Positions 41,489-52,000 of a stretch of 64,000 nucleotides of DNA are shown in pieces. Location: contig NZ_FPAZ01000002.1 in assembly GCF_900116435.1 (NCBI RefSeq), forward strand, positions 124,001 through 188,000, given 5' to 3'. Position 1 is the first letter of the stretch. Each line of letters starts with the position of its first letter. The position numbers were made by a program, and so were the translations under genes. Under the pieces are notes generated by a model that saw nothing but the letters and a program-made list of their open reading frames with translations, was not told the origin of the DNA and ran no database searches. The stretch comes from Pseudoalteromonas lipolytica (GTDB lineage: Bacteria; Pseudomonadota; Gammaproteobacteria; Enterobacterales; Alteromonadaceae).

Positions 41489-42451
41489 ATGGGTGATTTT
41501 AAACAAGCCTATTTACTAGAAAAAGCGGCGCGTGAACAAGCGGAGCAATTGTTAGCAGATAAAAGTCGGCTGTTGGTTGCATTAAACAGTGAACTTGAAC
41601 AAAAAATTGCTGATTTAGAGCATCATCAGGCGATGTTTATTCAGGCCGAGAAAATGGCAACACTTGGCACGCTTTGCGCGGGTGTTGCACATGAAATTAA
41701 TAATCCACTGGCTTACAGTATTAGTAATGTTGACTGTTTAAAAGATTACTGTGATTTTTTTAGTGAGTTGCTTAGTGCATGTGACAAGTTTGCCAAGCGA
41801 CACATTGAAAGAGATGTTTTTTCTGAGCAATTGACGCAACTGAATAAAAAGCATGAATTTAATTATGTAGCCAACGACTTGCCCGAGCTAATTAGCGACA
41901 CTGCCCAAGGCTTACAACGGATCCGTAAAATAGTTGCAAATTTGCTCGATTTTTCGCGGCCTAAAGGGCACGAAAAGCAATTTGCCGATATGACTGACGC
42001 GGTGAAAAGTGCCGTAAAACTGTTAGCAAATCAGTTAAACTATTACCACTTACACACCCACTACAGTCCTATTTCGATTAGCTGGTGTAATTTGCCTGCG
42101 ATAAGCCAAGTTGTCGTTAATATTTTAATAAATGCCAAGCAAGCATGTGACAGTAATCGCTCAGAGGCACAGATTACGGTGTCGGTGTATGAGATTGAGC
42201 ATCATATTTACATTGATATTGAAGACAATGGCGAGGGAATGTCGGAGCAAACAATGGCTAAAATTTATGATCCCTTTTACACCACTAAACCTGTAGGCGA
42301 GGGAACCGGTATGGGCATGACTATGGCATACGCTATTGTGCATGAGCATCAAGGCCGGATTGATATTCAAAGTACACACGGTATGGGAACGCGTATTAGC
42401 TGTGTGTTTCCGATCCTCAGTCATGTAAGGCAAGTTGTTGACAATACCTAA
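41489..42451 (+). CDS. Soluble sensor histidine kinase
   Basis: A 320-residue kinase with no membrane segment and no recognisable sensor domain. An N-terminal coiled coil (about 5-55) leads into the H box GVAHEINNPLAYS with H68. The catalytic domain has the N box INAKQAC, G1 IEDNGEGM, F PFYTTKP and G2 GEGTGMGM. It belongs to the class of kinases with HEINNPL boxes (HisKA, four-helix type). Without a sensor it may be controlled through the coiled coil by another protein. It is divergent from a response regulator of related coiled-coil design, with which it probably forms a two-component pair. Confidence 0.9.
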   Translation: MGDFKQAYLLEKAAREQAEQLLADKSRLLVALNSELEQKIADLEHHQAMFIQAEKMATLGTLCAGVAHEINNPLAYSISNVDCLKDYCDFFSELLSACDKFAKRHIERDVFSEQLTQLNKKHEFNYVANDLPELISDTAQGLQRIRKIVANLLDFSRPKGHEKQFADMTDAVKSAVKLLANQLNYYHLHTHYSPISISWCNLPAISQVVVNILINAKQACDSNRSEAQITVSVYEIEHHIYIDIEDNGEGMSEQTMAKIYDPFYTTKPVGEGTGMGMTMAYAIVHEHQGRIDIQSTHGMGTRISCVFPILSHVRQVVDNT

Positions 42452-42523
42452 GTTGTTGCAAAAAAATGTGGATTCGCTAGTGTAGGAATACACCCTAACA
42501 AAGGCAAAATATAAAGGCTCAAT

Positions 42524-43168
42524 ATGCTTAATAAAGAAAGTGCAGATGTATTTAAAAATTATCTCGCAAGTCAAAGCGAAACACAGCAGGTTAGTTTAGA
42601 CCAAGTAATCGGTTTTATGAGTGGCTTGTTAGCGTGTTCTGAGTTTTTTGGCGAGTCTGAATTGGCTAATTACATAGCCGACGGCGACGAAACGGTGTTT
42701 AACACGTTAATGACTGAGTCAGCCCCTCGTGATGCGATGATTGAGCTGCTTGATAATGTAACGGAAGCACAAGTTGAGCAAAAAAAATTACTCGTACATT
42801 TATACCCAGATGAAGTGAAAGCCAACGAGCCAAGCCAAGCATTGCAAGATTTTTGCAGTGGCTACATTGCAGCCTATATTGTTAACCAAGATATCTGGCA
42901 TAGTGATTTACAATTTTTGTTGAAAGCCGATGAACAGAATGACAACGCAGGTGATGGTCAGCTGTTTATTGATAATTTTGAAGCAACGCTTGATTTACTC
43001 ACAACCTTAGCAATGTGGGATCAGGCGCTTGCAAATCACCCCGAGCCTGATAAGTTAGGAGAAGGTTTTGCGACCTTTTTTACTGCGTTAGATGAAAGCT
43101 TGTCTGAGATTGCAACGATGGCGCTGATGCTTGAAGATGAAAAACTCGCGATGATAGAGCAAGAATAA
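42524..43168 (+). CDS. Acidic helical protein, possibly UPF0149 (YecA/YgfB)-like
   Basis: A 214-residue acidic, mostly helical protein with no signal peptide. The opening SLDQVIGFMSGLLACSEFF and the later LQDFCSGYIAAYIVNQDIW have the spacing of UPF0149 proteins (a domain with GF/L...G and a second FxxGY...W block). Similarity is weak, and the usual C-terminal zinc-binding SEC-C motif of YecA is absent. Function unknown. It lies 72 bases after the histidine kinase gene, on the same strand, and may be cotranscribed. Confidence 0.55.
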   Translation: MLNKESADVFKNYLASQSETQQVSLDQVIGFMSGLLACSEFFGESELANYIADGDETVFNTLMTESAPRDAMIELLDNVTEAQVEQKKLLVHLYPDEVKANEPSQALQDFCSGYIAAYIVNQDIWHSDLQFLLKADEQNDNAGDGQLFIDNFEATLDLLTTLAMWDQALANHPEPDKLGEGFATFFTALDESLSEIATMALMLEDEKLAMIEQE

Positions 43169-43489
43169 CCTCCCCCTGTTAATAGCAGAGATAAGTGTGT
43201 AGTTGCATTTTCTTGCTTATTTATGCTCATTAAATAGTCAAAACCCCTTTCTTTAATCACTTAATAGTACAAATAGGTATAATTATACCTAAGTCGTAGC
43301 TAATTTTTCTTTCTTTTCATTTTTTTGTTGATAGGATGTTTTATAAAGGTTAACTCGCAGGCTTGAGTTAGCTTTCAAAATTAAGATTTTATAAATCTAT
43401 AACACGTGCTTAATGCTTTTCCTTTGTTTCTCCCTGTGAGGCGCTTTATTTTTTAGCTTTGGAAAAGCCAGAATATCAACAGGATTCAC
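43169..43489. other. Gene-free region before the TonB receptor
   Basis: About 320 AT-rich bases. A short TAGGTATAATTATACCTAA palindrome lies near 43273-43291 and may be an operator or promoter element for the receptor gene. I see no clear terminator or repeat. Confidence 0.5.
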
Positions 43490-46033
43490 ATGACAACACA
43501 TTCTTTTAGTATGCTGGCTATTGCCGTCAGCGTCGCTGTGTCGGCGACTTCATTGCAGGCTGCTGAACAAGCAACAGACGTTCAAGCTGATAAAAATATT
43601 GAACAAATTTCAGTTTTGGGATCGCGAGTAGCAAACCGCACTGCGACCGAATCAAGCTCTCCTATTGATTTAATTGATGCTGATACCCTGAATAAAGGGG
43701 GCTTCACTGAACTTGGCCAAAGTTTACAAGCGACCGCACCGTCTTTTAACTTTTCTCGTACGCAAGTGTCAGATGGGTCTGATTTATTTAGACCCGCGAC
43801 TCTGCGCGGTTTACAGCCAGATCAAACGTTGGTGCTTCTTAATGGTAAACGTCGTCATAATCAGTCTATTTTTGGCCTAAACGGCACAGTGGGCGCGGGT
43901 GCAGCGGGAACCGACATGAACGCTATTCCGCTTAGCGCATTAAAAGGGGTTGAAGTATTGCGTGATGGCGCAGCGGCGCAATATGGCTCTGATGCAATTG
44001 CAGGGGTGATTAACTTATCACTTAACGATTCTACCGGTGTGACAACGGGCTATGTGCAAGCAGGTAGTACGGGCGAAGGCGACGGCGATACGATTTCGAT
44101 TGGTTTAAATCGTGGTTTTGATTTAGGCGACGAAGGGGGGTTTATTAATTTTTCGGCTGAATACCGTAATGCTGATGGCACTAATAGAGCCGAGCGTGAT
44201 ACGGGTGGGTCGTTAGATGTCCCTGCTGGCACATTATCTGACGATGTCCGCTGGGGGCAAGGTAATGCTGACAGTGAGTTTACGTCACTTTTTTATAATA
44301 TGGCACTCCCGCTGGGTGACACAGAACTTTACTCATTTGGTGGCTATTCAAACCGAACAGCATTAGGGAATGGTTTTTACCGTAACTATAATCAGGCCGC
44401 AAAGAATGTGGTGCAAGTATACAGCGATGGCTTTTTACCTCGTATAGACAACGAAGCCGAAGATATTTCATTTGCAGTGGGTCTGCGTGGCGAGCTAAAC
44501 CCTGACTGGGGTTATGATGTGTCTGCTGTGTACGGTGAAAATAGCTATGATTTCACCTCAAAAAATACCTTAAATGCTTCTTATGCTGCTGAATATGTAG
44601 CTAATAACCCAAGTGCGAGTGATGCAGATATTGCTGCTAATGCGGGCCCACGAGGCGGGTATTCGGGCGGGTTTAGATTTGATCAAGCCACCGTTAATGC
44701 CGATTTAAACGGCGTTGTTAATATTGGCCGCAGTGAGCCTGTGTATGTGTCGGTGGGGGCTGAGTACCGCAAAGAAAACTATCAAATTGTCCCAGGCGAA
44801 GAAGCATCCTATGCGTGCGGCCTTGCTAATACAGACACTTCTTACCCAGCGGTAAACGATGACAGCGTATTTGCTGAATGTGGTTTTCAGGCTTATAACG
44901 GCCTTCGTCCTGAGGCATCAAACAAAGAAAGCCGCGACAGCTATGCATTTTATGTCAATGCTGAAACCTTGCTGACAGATGCATGGCAAGTGAGTACGGC
45001 ACTGCGCTATGAAGATTTCTCTGATGCGGGTGACGACATCATTGGTAAATTAGCGACACGCTATGAAATCTCTGATGATTTTGCAGTGCGTGGTGCAATC
45101 TCATCGGGTTTCAGAGCGCCTTCATTACAGCAAAGTGCCTACACGGCTTACACCACTAACTTAGGTGCGGGTGGGGTATTATTGCAGTCATTTACTGCAA
45201 CGGCGGGATCTGATTTTCCTTCAGCACTGGGCGTTGATAATCTTGGCCTTGAAAGCTCAGAGAACCTAAGCGCAGGTTTTGTTTATAACGTGAGCAGTGA
45301 ACTGTCGTTAACCGTTGATTTTTATCATGTTGAAATTAAAGACCGCATTACGCTTGGCAGCTTAATGTCTGCGGATGATGTAGCCTTTAGCCCTGCGGCT
45401 GTGGCTGCATTGAACGCCACTGGCGCACAGCAAGCGAACTACTTTTCAAACTCGGTAGACTCAACCACGAAAGGGGTTGATATTATTGCCTCGTACCGTA
45501 CTGATTTGTACGACGGTAATTTCTCAGCAACGTTTGCTGGTAACATTAACGACACCGAAATTGATAATGTTAATGCCCCAGAGGGGATCCCTGAGTCGAT
45601 TGCACTGGATGATTTGCAGCGTAGCTTTTTAACAGATGGTCAACCTGGTGAGCGTGCAACGCTTACGTTTGAATATGATCGTGGCGACTTTAACAGTATG
45701 TTGCGCTTTAATTATTATGGCGAAACAGACGTTAAGTACTTTGGTAATGACCACATAGGCTTACCAGATGAGCTTTCACCTACAGGCGAATTTAAAGATA
45801 CCAGTACGGTAGAGTCTGCGGTTTTAGTTGATATTAACGTGGGTTATCAGTTAACTGATGAGCTTATGCTGTCGGCAGGTATTGATAATATCTTCGACGT
45901 GACCCCTGATGAGTTAGGCGAAGATGAAGCACTTGATTTTATCACTAATCAAGCGTTTAAGTACCCTGTACGTGCCTTGCCTTATGGCTTTGATGGCATG
46001 ACCTACTATGCAAAACTTAGTTTTAGCTTTTAA
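43490..46033 (+). CDS. TonB-dependent outer-membrane receptor
   Basis: An 847-residue receptor. A signal peptide ending LQA is followed by the plug domain (IEQISVLGSRVANRTATESS, then TLRGLQPDQTLVLLNGKR and GVEVLRDGAAAQYGSDAIAG, about 35-180) and a 22-strand barrel with a C-terminal FSF. The plug ends with the usual IAGVINL. It imports a large substrate across the outer membrane using the proton gradient through TonB. The substrate is not evident. There is no Fur-like box that I can see, and the nearest other uptake genes are not linked. Sugar or oligosaccharide import is possible given the chitin cluster about 3 kb downstream, but the arfA and antiporter genes lie between. Confidence 0.93.
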   Translation: MTTHSFSMLAIAVSVAVSATSLQAAEQATDVQADKNIEQISVLGSRVANRTATESSSPIDLIDADTLNKGGFTELGQSLQATAPSFNFSRTQVSDGSDLFRPATLRGLQPDQTLVLLNGKRRHNQSIFGLNGTVGAGAAGTDMNAIPLSALKGVEVLRDGAAAQYGSDAIAGVINLSLNDSTGVTTGYVQAGSTGEGDGDTISIGLNRGFDLGDEGGFINFSAEYRNADGTNRAERDTGGSLDVPAGTLSDDVRWGQGNADSEFTSLFYNMALPLGDTELYSFGGYSNRTALGNGFYRNYNQAAKNVVQVYSDGFLPRIDNEAEDISFAVGLRGELNPDWGYDVSAVYGENSYDFTSKNTLNASYAAEYVANNPSASDADIAANAGPRGGYSGGFRFDQATVNADLNGVVNIGRSEPVYVSVGAEYRKENYQIVPGEEASYACGLANTDTSYPAVNDDSVFAECGFQAYNGLRPEASNKESRDSYAFYVNAETLLTDAWQVSTALRYEDFSDAGDDIIGKLATRYEISDDFAVRGAISSGFRAPSLQQSAYTAYTTNLGAGGVLLQSFTATAGSDFPSALGVDNLGLESSENLSAGFVYNVSSELSLTVDFYHVEIKDRITLGSLMSADDVAFSPAAVAALNATGAQQANYFSNSVDSTTKGVDIIASYRTDLYDGNFSATFAGNINDTEIDNVNAPEGIPESIALDDLQRSFLTDGQPGERATLTFEYDRGDFNSMLRFNYYGETDVKYFGNDHIGLPDELSPTGEFKDTSTVESAVLVDINVGYQLTDELMLSAGIDNIFDVTPDELGEDEALDFITNQAFKYPVRALPYGFDGMTYYAKLSFSF

Positions 46034-46057
46034 TTCCTATATTGAAATGAAGTTTAA

Positions 46058-46083
46058 ATAGCGCCGAAAGGCGCTATTTTTTT
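46058..46083 (+). terminator. Rho-independent terminator after the TonB receptor
   Basis: ATAGCGCC, loop GAAA, GGCGCTAT, then a T run. Confidence 0.9.
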
Positions 46084-46240
46084 GTCTTTGCGAAGGTGAA
46101 TACTAATACTTAATTAAGCACAGTGGTATACGTATAGCGCCCTGCATTTATAAAACGCAGCTGGGGTAAAGCAAAGCGTATAGCAGCGGTTTAATTCACT
46201 TTGAGTTATACCGCATAAAGCCGCTGTTACGTGTAAGCCT

Positions 46241-48127
46241 TTATTGCTTTGAACTACTGGCAGCCTGTTCGCATATGTCGCGCATTCGCTGTTTAATCTC
46301 AGGCTCTTTTTCGTTGAGTAGTTTACTAATGCAGTCGATATACGCGTGGTTTTCTTCAAATGGCACTCCTATTTCGTAGGCGTCTGCGGCTAAGCGCAGC
46401 ATTTCTTTGTCAAATTCGCTGAAGATATTAACCAGCTCTTGTGCTTTTTGTTGCTCAATGCCGAGTGCTTCAAATGCGCTGCGACCCATGCGAAGGGAGC
46501 TGTCGTAGGTTTCTCTTATAATGTCGCGACACCCGTATGCCCACAAGTCATAAACATGATGGCGGTCTACAGCACGCGCGACAACATGAAGGTGCGGATA
46601 GTTTTGCATTGCATAGCGAACCAGTTTGGTTATTTGCTCGGCATCATCGAGTGTAACAACCAGTAATTTTGCATTGTCTATTCCGGCGGCGCTGAGTAAG
46701 TCGGGTCTTGTTGCATCACCAAAAAAATTGCGGATCCCGACACGCTCTAATCGATCAAGCTGCTTGTAATTGTAATCAATAACGGTGGTGTTAAAGCCGC
46801 CCGCTTTTAAGATTAAATCGACAACCCCTCCAACACGACCAGAGCCAGCAATGATGACGTGGCTATCTTCAGGAAAGGTTTCTTCTCGGTGAGCTTGCTC
46901 GCCAATATAACGAGGGGCAATGAAACGTTGATACACAATGTATAATACCGGTGATAACAACATAGAAAGTGTGACAACCAATAACAGTTGGTCGGCCAAA
47001 GCCGATGGAAGCACATGATTGCCCACGCTGTAGCTTAATAGCACAAACCCAAACTCACCGGCTTGAGCAAGCCCTAGCGCCAGTAACCACAGGGCGGCTC
47101 CCTTTAAGCCAAACAGTCGCCCAAGTATTAATAACGCCGCTGTTTTAGTAAGGATCAGTATCGCCGTTAAAAGCACAATAGTCGCGAGGTTATCAGTTAA
47201 TAACTGAAAATTAATACTGGCGCCAACCGTGATAAAAAAGAGCCCTAACAGTAACCCTTTGAAAGGATCGATATTGCTTTCAAGCTCGTGTTTATAGGGG
47301 GAGTTTGCAAGCACCACGCCTGCTAAAAATGTGCCCAATGCGGGTGAAAGGCCCACTAACGACATCATCAATGCTATGCCAATAACAAAAAATAGCGCCG
47401 TGGCGGTAAAGAGTTCACGTAGCCGTGCTTGTGCTACAAACCTAAAAAGTGGGGCTGTGAGATGGCTTCCGCCAAACACCACAAGCGCAATCATACCTAA
47501 TGTGACTAAGGCTGCTTGCCAGCTTTCAAGCCCTGCTACGAGGCTAAGCCCTGCTACGAGGCTAAGCCCTGTATGACTGTTATTGCTGGTGCTTGTTATT
47601 CCTGTTGCCAGCTCTGGTAGGGCTAATAATGGAATAAATGCGAGCATGGGAATAACCGCAATATCTTGCGTGAGTAACACGCTAAATGATGCTTGGCCGC
47701 CGTCTGATTTTAATAACCCACGCTCTGACAGGGTTTGCAGCACAATCGCCGTTGAAGAAAGCGATAAAATTAAGCCAATAGTGAGGGCTGTTTGCCACGG
47801 GTGATCCAACATCATAGCCAGTGCAGTAAATGCTGCACTGGTTAATAAAACTTGCCCTCCGCCAAGACCAATAAGTTGTTTGCGCATTGACCACAGTGTT
47901 TTAGGTTCAAGCTCAAGACCAACAATAAACAGCATCATCACCACACCAAATTCGGCAAAATGCTGAATGGCAATCACATCCACATTTAAGGTGGTTAGCA
48001 AAGGAGAAATGGCAATACCAGCCAGTAGGTAACCCAGTACAGACCCGAGTCCCAGCTTGGTGGCTATTGGCACGGCAATAATGCCTGCAATGAGGAAAAT
48101 ATAGGCTATTAACAGTAAGTCAGTCAT
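46241..48127 (-). CDS. KefB/KefC-type cation:proton antiporter (CPA2) with TrkA-N domain
   Basis: A 628-residue inner-membrane protein. About 12-13 helices form the CPA2 exchanger (LGLGSVLGYLLAGIAISP, then AEFGVVMMLFIVGLELEP, LSLSSTAIVLQTL, LGTFLAGVVLA). From about 420 a RCK/TrkA-N domain begins with the dinucleotide motif VIIAGSGRVGGVVDLIL and continues VTLDDAEQ and VARAVDR. The family exports K+ in exchange for protons in response to electrophile stress or binds NAD(H)/glutathione as regulator. An exact 18-bp tandem duplication (47531-47566) adds six residues, giving LSLVAGLSLVAGL in an extracytoplasmic loop. It is monocistronic. Confidence 0.92.
   Translation of the reverse strand: MTDLLLIAYIFLIAGIIAVPIATKLGLGSVLGYLLAGIAISPLLTTLNVDVIAIQHFAEFGVVMMLFIVGLELEPKTLWSMRKQLIGLGGGQVLLTSAAFTALAMMLDHPWQTALTIGLILSLSSTAIVLQTLSERGLLKSDGGQASFSVLLTQDIAVIPMLAFIPLLALPELATGITSTSNNSHTGLSLVAGLSLVAGLESWQAALVTLGMIALVVFGGSHLTAPLFRFVAQARLRELFTATALFFVIGIALMMSLVGLSPALGTFLAGVVLANSPYKHELESNIDPFKGLLLGLFFITVGASINFQLLTDNLATIVLLTAILILTKTAALLILGRLFGLKGAALWLLALGLAQAGEFGFVLLSYSVGNHVLPSALADQLLLVVTLSMLLSPVLYIVYQRFIAPRYIGEQAHREETFPEDSHVIIAGSGRVGGVVDLILKAGGFNTTVIDYNYKQLDRLERVGIRNFFGDATRPDLLSAAGIDNAKLLVVTLDDAEQITKLVRYAMQNYPHLHVVARAVDRHHVYDLWAYGCRDIIRETYDSSLRMGRSAFEALGIEQQKAQELVNIFSEFDKEMLRLAADAYEIGVPFEENHAYIDCISKLLNEKEPEIKQRMRDICEQAASSSKQ
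47531..47566 (-). repeat. Exact 18-bp tandem duplication inside the antiporter gene
   Basis: CCCTGCTACGAGGCTAAG occurs twice in a row, in frame. The encoded block (LSLVAG repeated) lies in a loop between transmembrane helices. The two copies are identical, so the duplication is recent or is a slipping tract. Confidence 0.9.
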
Positions 48128-48383
48128 TATGATCCTGTTGTTCTTTTTGATTCTTAGTCATTATTTTTTAATAACTATGGTTGTTTTAATCAGTATTGCC
48201 AGCTGTTGGTATGTGAATGCAAATAAAAAACACGCTTAACCATAAAAATGGCAAAAATGCATGGCAGCCATTGATTTAAATTACGACAAAATAAGGGTGA
48301 AAAAAGAGCCATATTTTTAATAAAACTACTTGCGTAGCAGTATTAACGGTATACAATCGCGACACATTCATGAGGAGTAAAAA

Positions 48384-48575
48384 ATGAGCAAAAAGAAACA
48401 AAAAAACCAAAGCCAAGTTGATATTGGCCGCGGCGTAATTAACGACAATGCCTATGCTGCATTGGTTACCTCTAAGCTGTTTCAGGCTAAAGTTGAAAAA
48501 GCTAAAAAAGGCAAAGGTGCATATCAGCGTAAGGCAAAACATGCAGGACGAGAGTCCTATTTAATCGCTGCTTAA
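48384..48575 (+). CDS. arfA: Alternative ribosome-rescue factor ArfA
   Basis: A 63-residue basic protein. The core NDNAYAALVTSKLFQAKVEK, then KKGKGAYQRKAKH, matches E. coli ArfA (IKDNAIEALLHDPLF, then RVEKNKKGKGSYMRKGKH, from memory). ArfA recruits RF2 to release ribosomes stalled at an mRNA end when tmRNA is overwhelmed. In E. coli the arfA message is normally cut or terminated inside the coding region by a hairpin, so the protein is made only when tmRNA fails. Here a short hairpin lies 17 bases before the stop codon, which fits the same control. GAGGAG precedes the ATG. Confidence 0.93.
   Translation: MSKKKQKNQSQVDIGRGVINDNAYAALVTSKLFQAKVEKAKKGKGAYQRKAKHAGRESYLIAA
48545..48558 (+). promoter_or_regulatory. 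Hairpin inside the 3' end of arfA
   Basis: AGGAC, loop GAGA, GTCCT, then ATTTAA. It could be an RNase III site or an early terminator that truncates the message, as in E. coli. The stem is only 5 bp, so this is tentative. Confidence 0.5.
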
Positions 48576-48605
48576 TTGAGTTGTGATCAAATAGGATTTT
48601 TTATA

Positions 48606-48634
48606 AAAGCAAACACCCGTTGTTTGCTTTTTTT
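48606..48634 (+). terminator. Rho-independent terminator after arfA
   Basis: AAAGCAAACA and TGTTTGCTTT pair around CCCGT, followed by a T run. The remainder of the gap to 48997 is AT-rich with no gene I can see. Confidence 0.9.
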
Positions 48635-48997
48635 ATTTCAAACATCTTCTAAAAAAGTCACCGCGTTTACTTTTTACACAATTTTTATATATGTTTTTAC
48701 AATAAAACTAATTTATTCGCTATATACCCAAAAAAGATACATTTTTTATTAACGATATTTACCGCTATTTTCCCTCGCCAAATTCTAAATGCCTTGTAAG
48801 CCGCACGCTTCAAGGTTAAAAACTTGTTAATTTTGTGTTCATTTTTACGCTGTAGAATCGAGCAAGTTTTAGTCGCAGCTCAATAATTTTTATCAGTTTT
48901 GACAGAGATTAACGGTATTTTTCAGTAAAAATAAGAATGCATTTACCTTTATTGGGTAAATTAGAGGTTGACCTGATTATTTTTTATGTTACTTTTA

Positions 48998-49030
48998 GGT
49001 TGTAAATGTAAAATAATTGTTATAACAACC
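48998..49030. promoter_or_regulatory. Inverted repeat upstream of the first chitinase gene
   Basis: GGTTGT at 48998-49003 and ACAACC at 49025-49030 face each other 21 bases apart, just before the GGAGGGAG ribosome-binding site. It could be an operator or an mRNA hairpin that masks or presents the start. Confidence 0.35.
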
Positions 49031-49047
49031 TTGGGCGGAGGGAGCGA

Positions 49048-52000
49048 ATGAGCTCACATCAATTAATAAAAAATGCCTTTAAACTAAGTGCGCTGTCACT
49101 CAGTGTATTTGGCTTTACAGCACAGGCTGCAATTGATTGCAGTAACTTAGAAGTATGGCAGCAAGGCCAAACACATGTCGGTGGCGATCAGGTGCAAGCA
49201 CAAGACAGTGCCTATGAAGCTAAATGGTGGACACAGACTAACCCCGTGGAGACATCGGGTGTTGATCAAGAGTGGCGTTTATTGGGTGTTTGTGACAGCG
49301 CTGTCAGTGAGAATCAAGCACCACAAGTAACAAGCTTAAACCCTGCTGAGGGTTCTTTGTTTACCACTGGTGACAGCGTTGTCATAGAGGCTGACGCCAT
49401 TGACACTGATGGCACAGTTGCGAGTGTTGAATTTTTTGTTGATGGAACATCGGTGGCTGTTACAAGCAGTGCGCCATATTCAACAAGTTGGCAGGCAACC
49501 GTCGGAAGCCATGTAATAAGTGCAGTTGCAACGGATGAGTTAGGGCTTGCATCAACAGCGGTGGCACATTCGGTGAGTGTGTCTGATGCTGTCGAACCGG
49601 GTAATCAAGCGCCGACTGCAAGCATTGAATTTAGCACTGTCGCGAGTCAAGTTACCGTGGGTACAGATATTGTATTTGCACTTTCGGGCAGTGATAGCGA
49701 TGGTCAGGTGACTGGGCTTAGTTTGGCAGAAAATGACAGCGCTGTTTATCAGGCAAGTAGCGCGTCATCAAGCTATACATGGCAAGCACCGGCACTGGGT
49801 CAATTTACCTTTACGTTAACCGTGACAGACAATGAAGGCGCAACTGGCACTGCCACTCACGTTGTGAATGTGGTTGAAGCGACGCCGCCAGGTGCTGATT
49901 GTAAGCCCCACGGTTTATACCAAACACCGGGTGTGAATACACCGTATTGTACAGTTTATGACAGCAATGGCCGTGAAAAAATGGGCGCTGATCATCCGCG
50001 TCGTGTGATTGGTTATTTCACTAGCTGGCGCAATGGTGCAAATGGTCAACCGAGTTATTTAGTGAATGATATTCCGTGGGACAAAATTACCCATATTAAC
50101 TATGCCTTTGCGCACGTTGATGCCAATAACAAGGTGTCGATAGGCGATCCGAATGCTGCGGGCAACCCCGCAACAAATATGACTTGGCCGGGGGTAACAG
50201 GGGCCGAAATGGATCCTAGCTTTAGCTACACAGGTCACTTTAATCTACTGAATAAATTTAAAAAACAGCATCCAGATGTAAAAACATTAATCTCTGTGGG
50301 TGGCTGGGCCGAAACCGGTGGTTATTTTGGTGCAGATGGCACGCGCGTAAACAGCGGTGGTTTTTACACAATGACAACGAATGCCGATGGCTCGGTAAAC
50401 CAAGCTGGTATTGATGCGTTTGCGAAAAGCGCCGTTGAATTCATTGAAACGTATGGTTTTGATGGGGTTGATATTGACTATGAATACCCATCGTCGATGA
50501 ATGATTCGGGCCATCCTGATGATTTTGCTATTTCGAATGCGCGTCGAGCAGGCTTAAATGCCTCGTATCGTGTGCTGATGCAAAAATTGCGTGAAGAGCT
50601 TGATATTGCGGGTGAAAAAGCCGGTAAGCATTACCTACTCACGATTGCATCACCGTCTTCGGGTTACTTACTGCGTGGTATGGAAACTTTCCAAAGCGTG
50701 AAGTACCTAGATTACGTGAACATTATGTCGTACGACTTACATGGCGCATGGAACTCACACGTAGGTCACAACGCAGCATTGTATGACACTGGCCTTGATT
50801 CAGAGCTTGCACAATGGGGCGTGTATACAACAGCTGAGTTCGAAGGCATTGGTTACTTAAATACCGATTGGGCTGTACGTTATTTCCGTGGCGCGGTGTC
50901 TGCGGGTCGCATCAATATTGGTATTCCTTACTACACGCGTGGCTTTAAAGATGTGTCGGGTGGCACACATGGCCTGTGGGGACAAGCTGCGTTACCTGAT
51001 CAATCTAACTGTGCAAAAGGTACTGGAGTCGGTGAGAAAAACCTATGCGGCAATGGTGCGCTAGGCATTGATAACCTGTGGCATGACAAGAACGATGTAG
51101 GTGAAGAAATGCCTGCAGGTTCTAATCCTTTATGGCATGCGAAAAACTTAGAAAACGGGATTAATCCGTCTTACCTTGAAATCTACGGCTTAACGCCAGA
51201 TACCGACACAGATGATGTTTTAACGGGCACTTATACACGTTATTACGATGATGTTGCCGTGGCGCCTTGGTTATGGAACGCAGATAAAAAGGTGTTCTTA
51301 TCAATTGAAGATGAACAGTCGATGGCAACCAAAGTTGATTACGTTATCAACAATGGCTTAGGTGGCATCATGTTCTGGGAACTGGCGGGTGACTTTGATT
51401 ACGACTCGGCAAAAGGCGAGTACTTTATGGGGTCAAGTTTAACGACGCTGGCTTACGATAAGTTTAATCAAAGCGGTGTGGCATACGACACACATCAAGG
51501 CAATGTTGATTTTACCGTGCCCAGCGAAGCTGTAGATGTGAGCTTTACGGTTAAAGACTTCCCTATTGGTGATGATAACTACCCAATTTCACCGACTTTC
51601 TCATTTACTAATAACTCAAATATTGATTTAAGCGGCGCGAAAATTAGCTTTGATGTGCCGGTATCGACGTCAGCTATTTTCAAGTCGAACTGGAATGCGC
51701 AAGAAAAGCTCGGTATGGCGGTTGAGGCAAATGGCTCGAATGCTGCGGGCAACAATATTGGTGGTTATGAGAATGAATTCCATCGCTTTTCAATCACTCT
51801 TGTAAATGAGTGGGGTGGAATTGAAAAAGCCTTTAACACCGGTGAAACCGTTGATGCACAAGTCATGTATTACATGCCTATTACTGGCCCAACTAATTTC
51901 ACTATTGAAAAAGAGGGCAAAACCTACGCATTTAAATACGAGTACCCAATGTTGCCTGATGCCGTGCCGGGCACCACAAATCCAGGCGGTGACAATGGTG

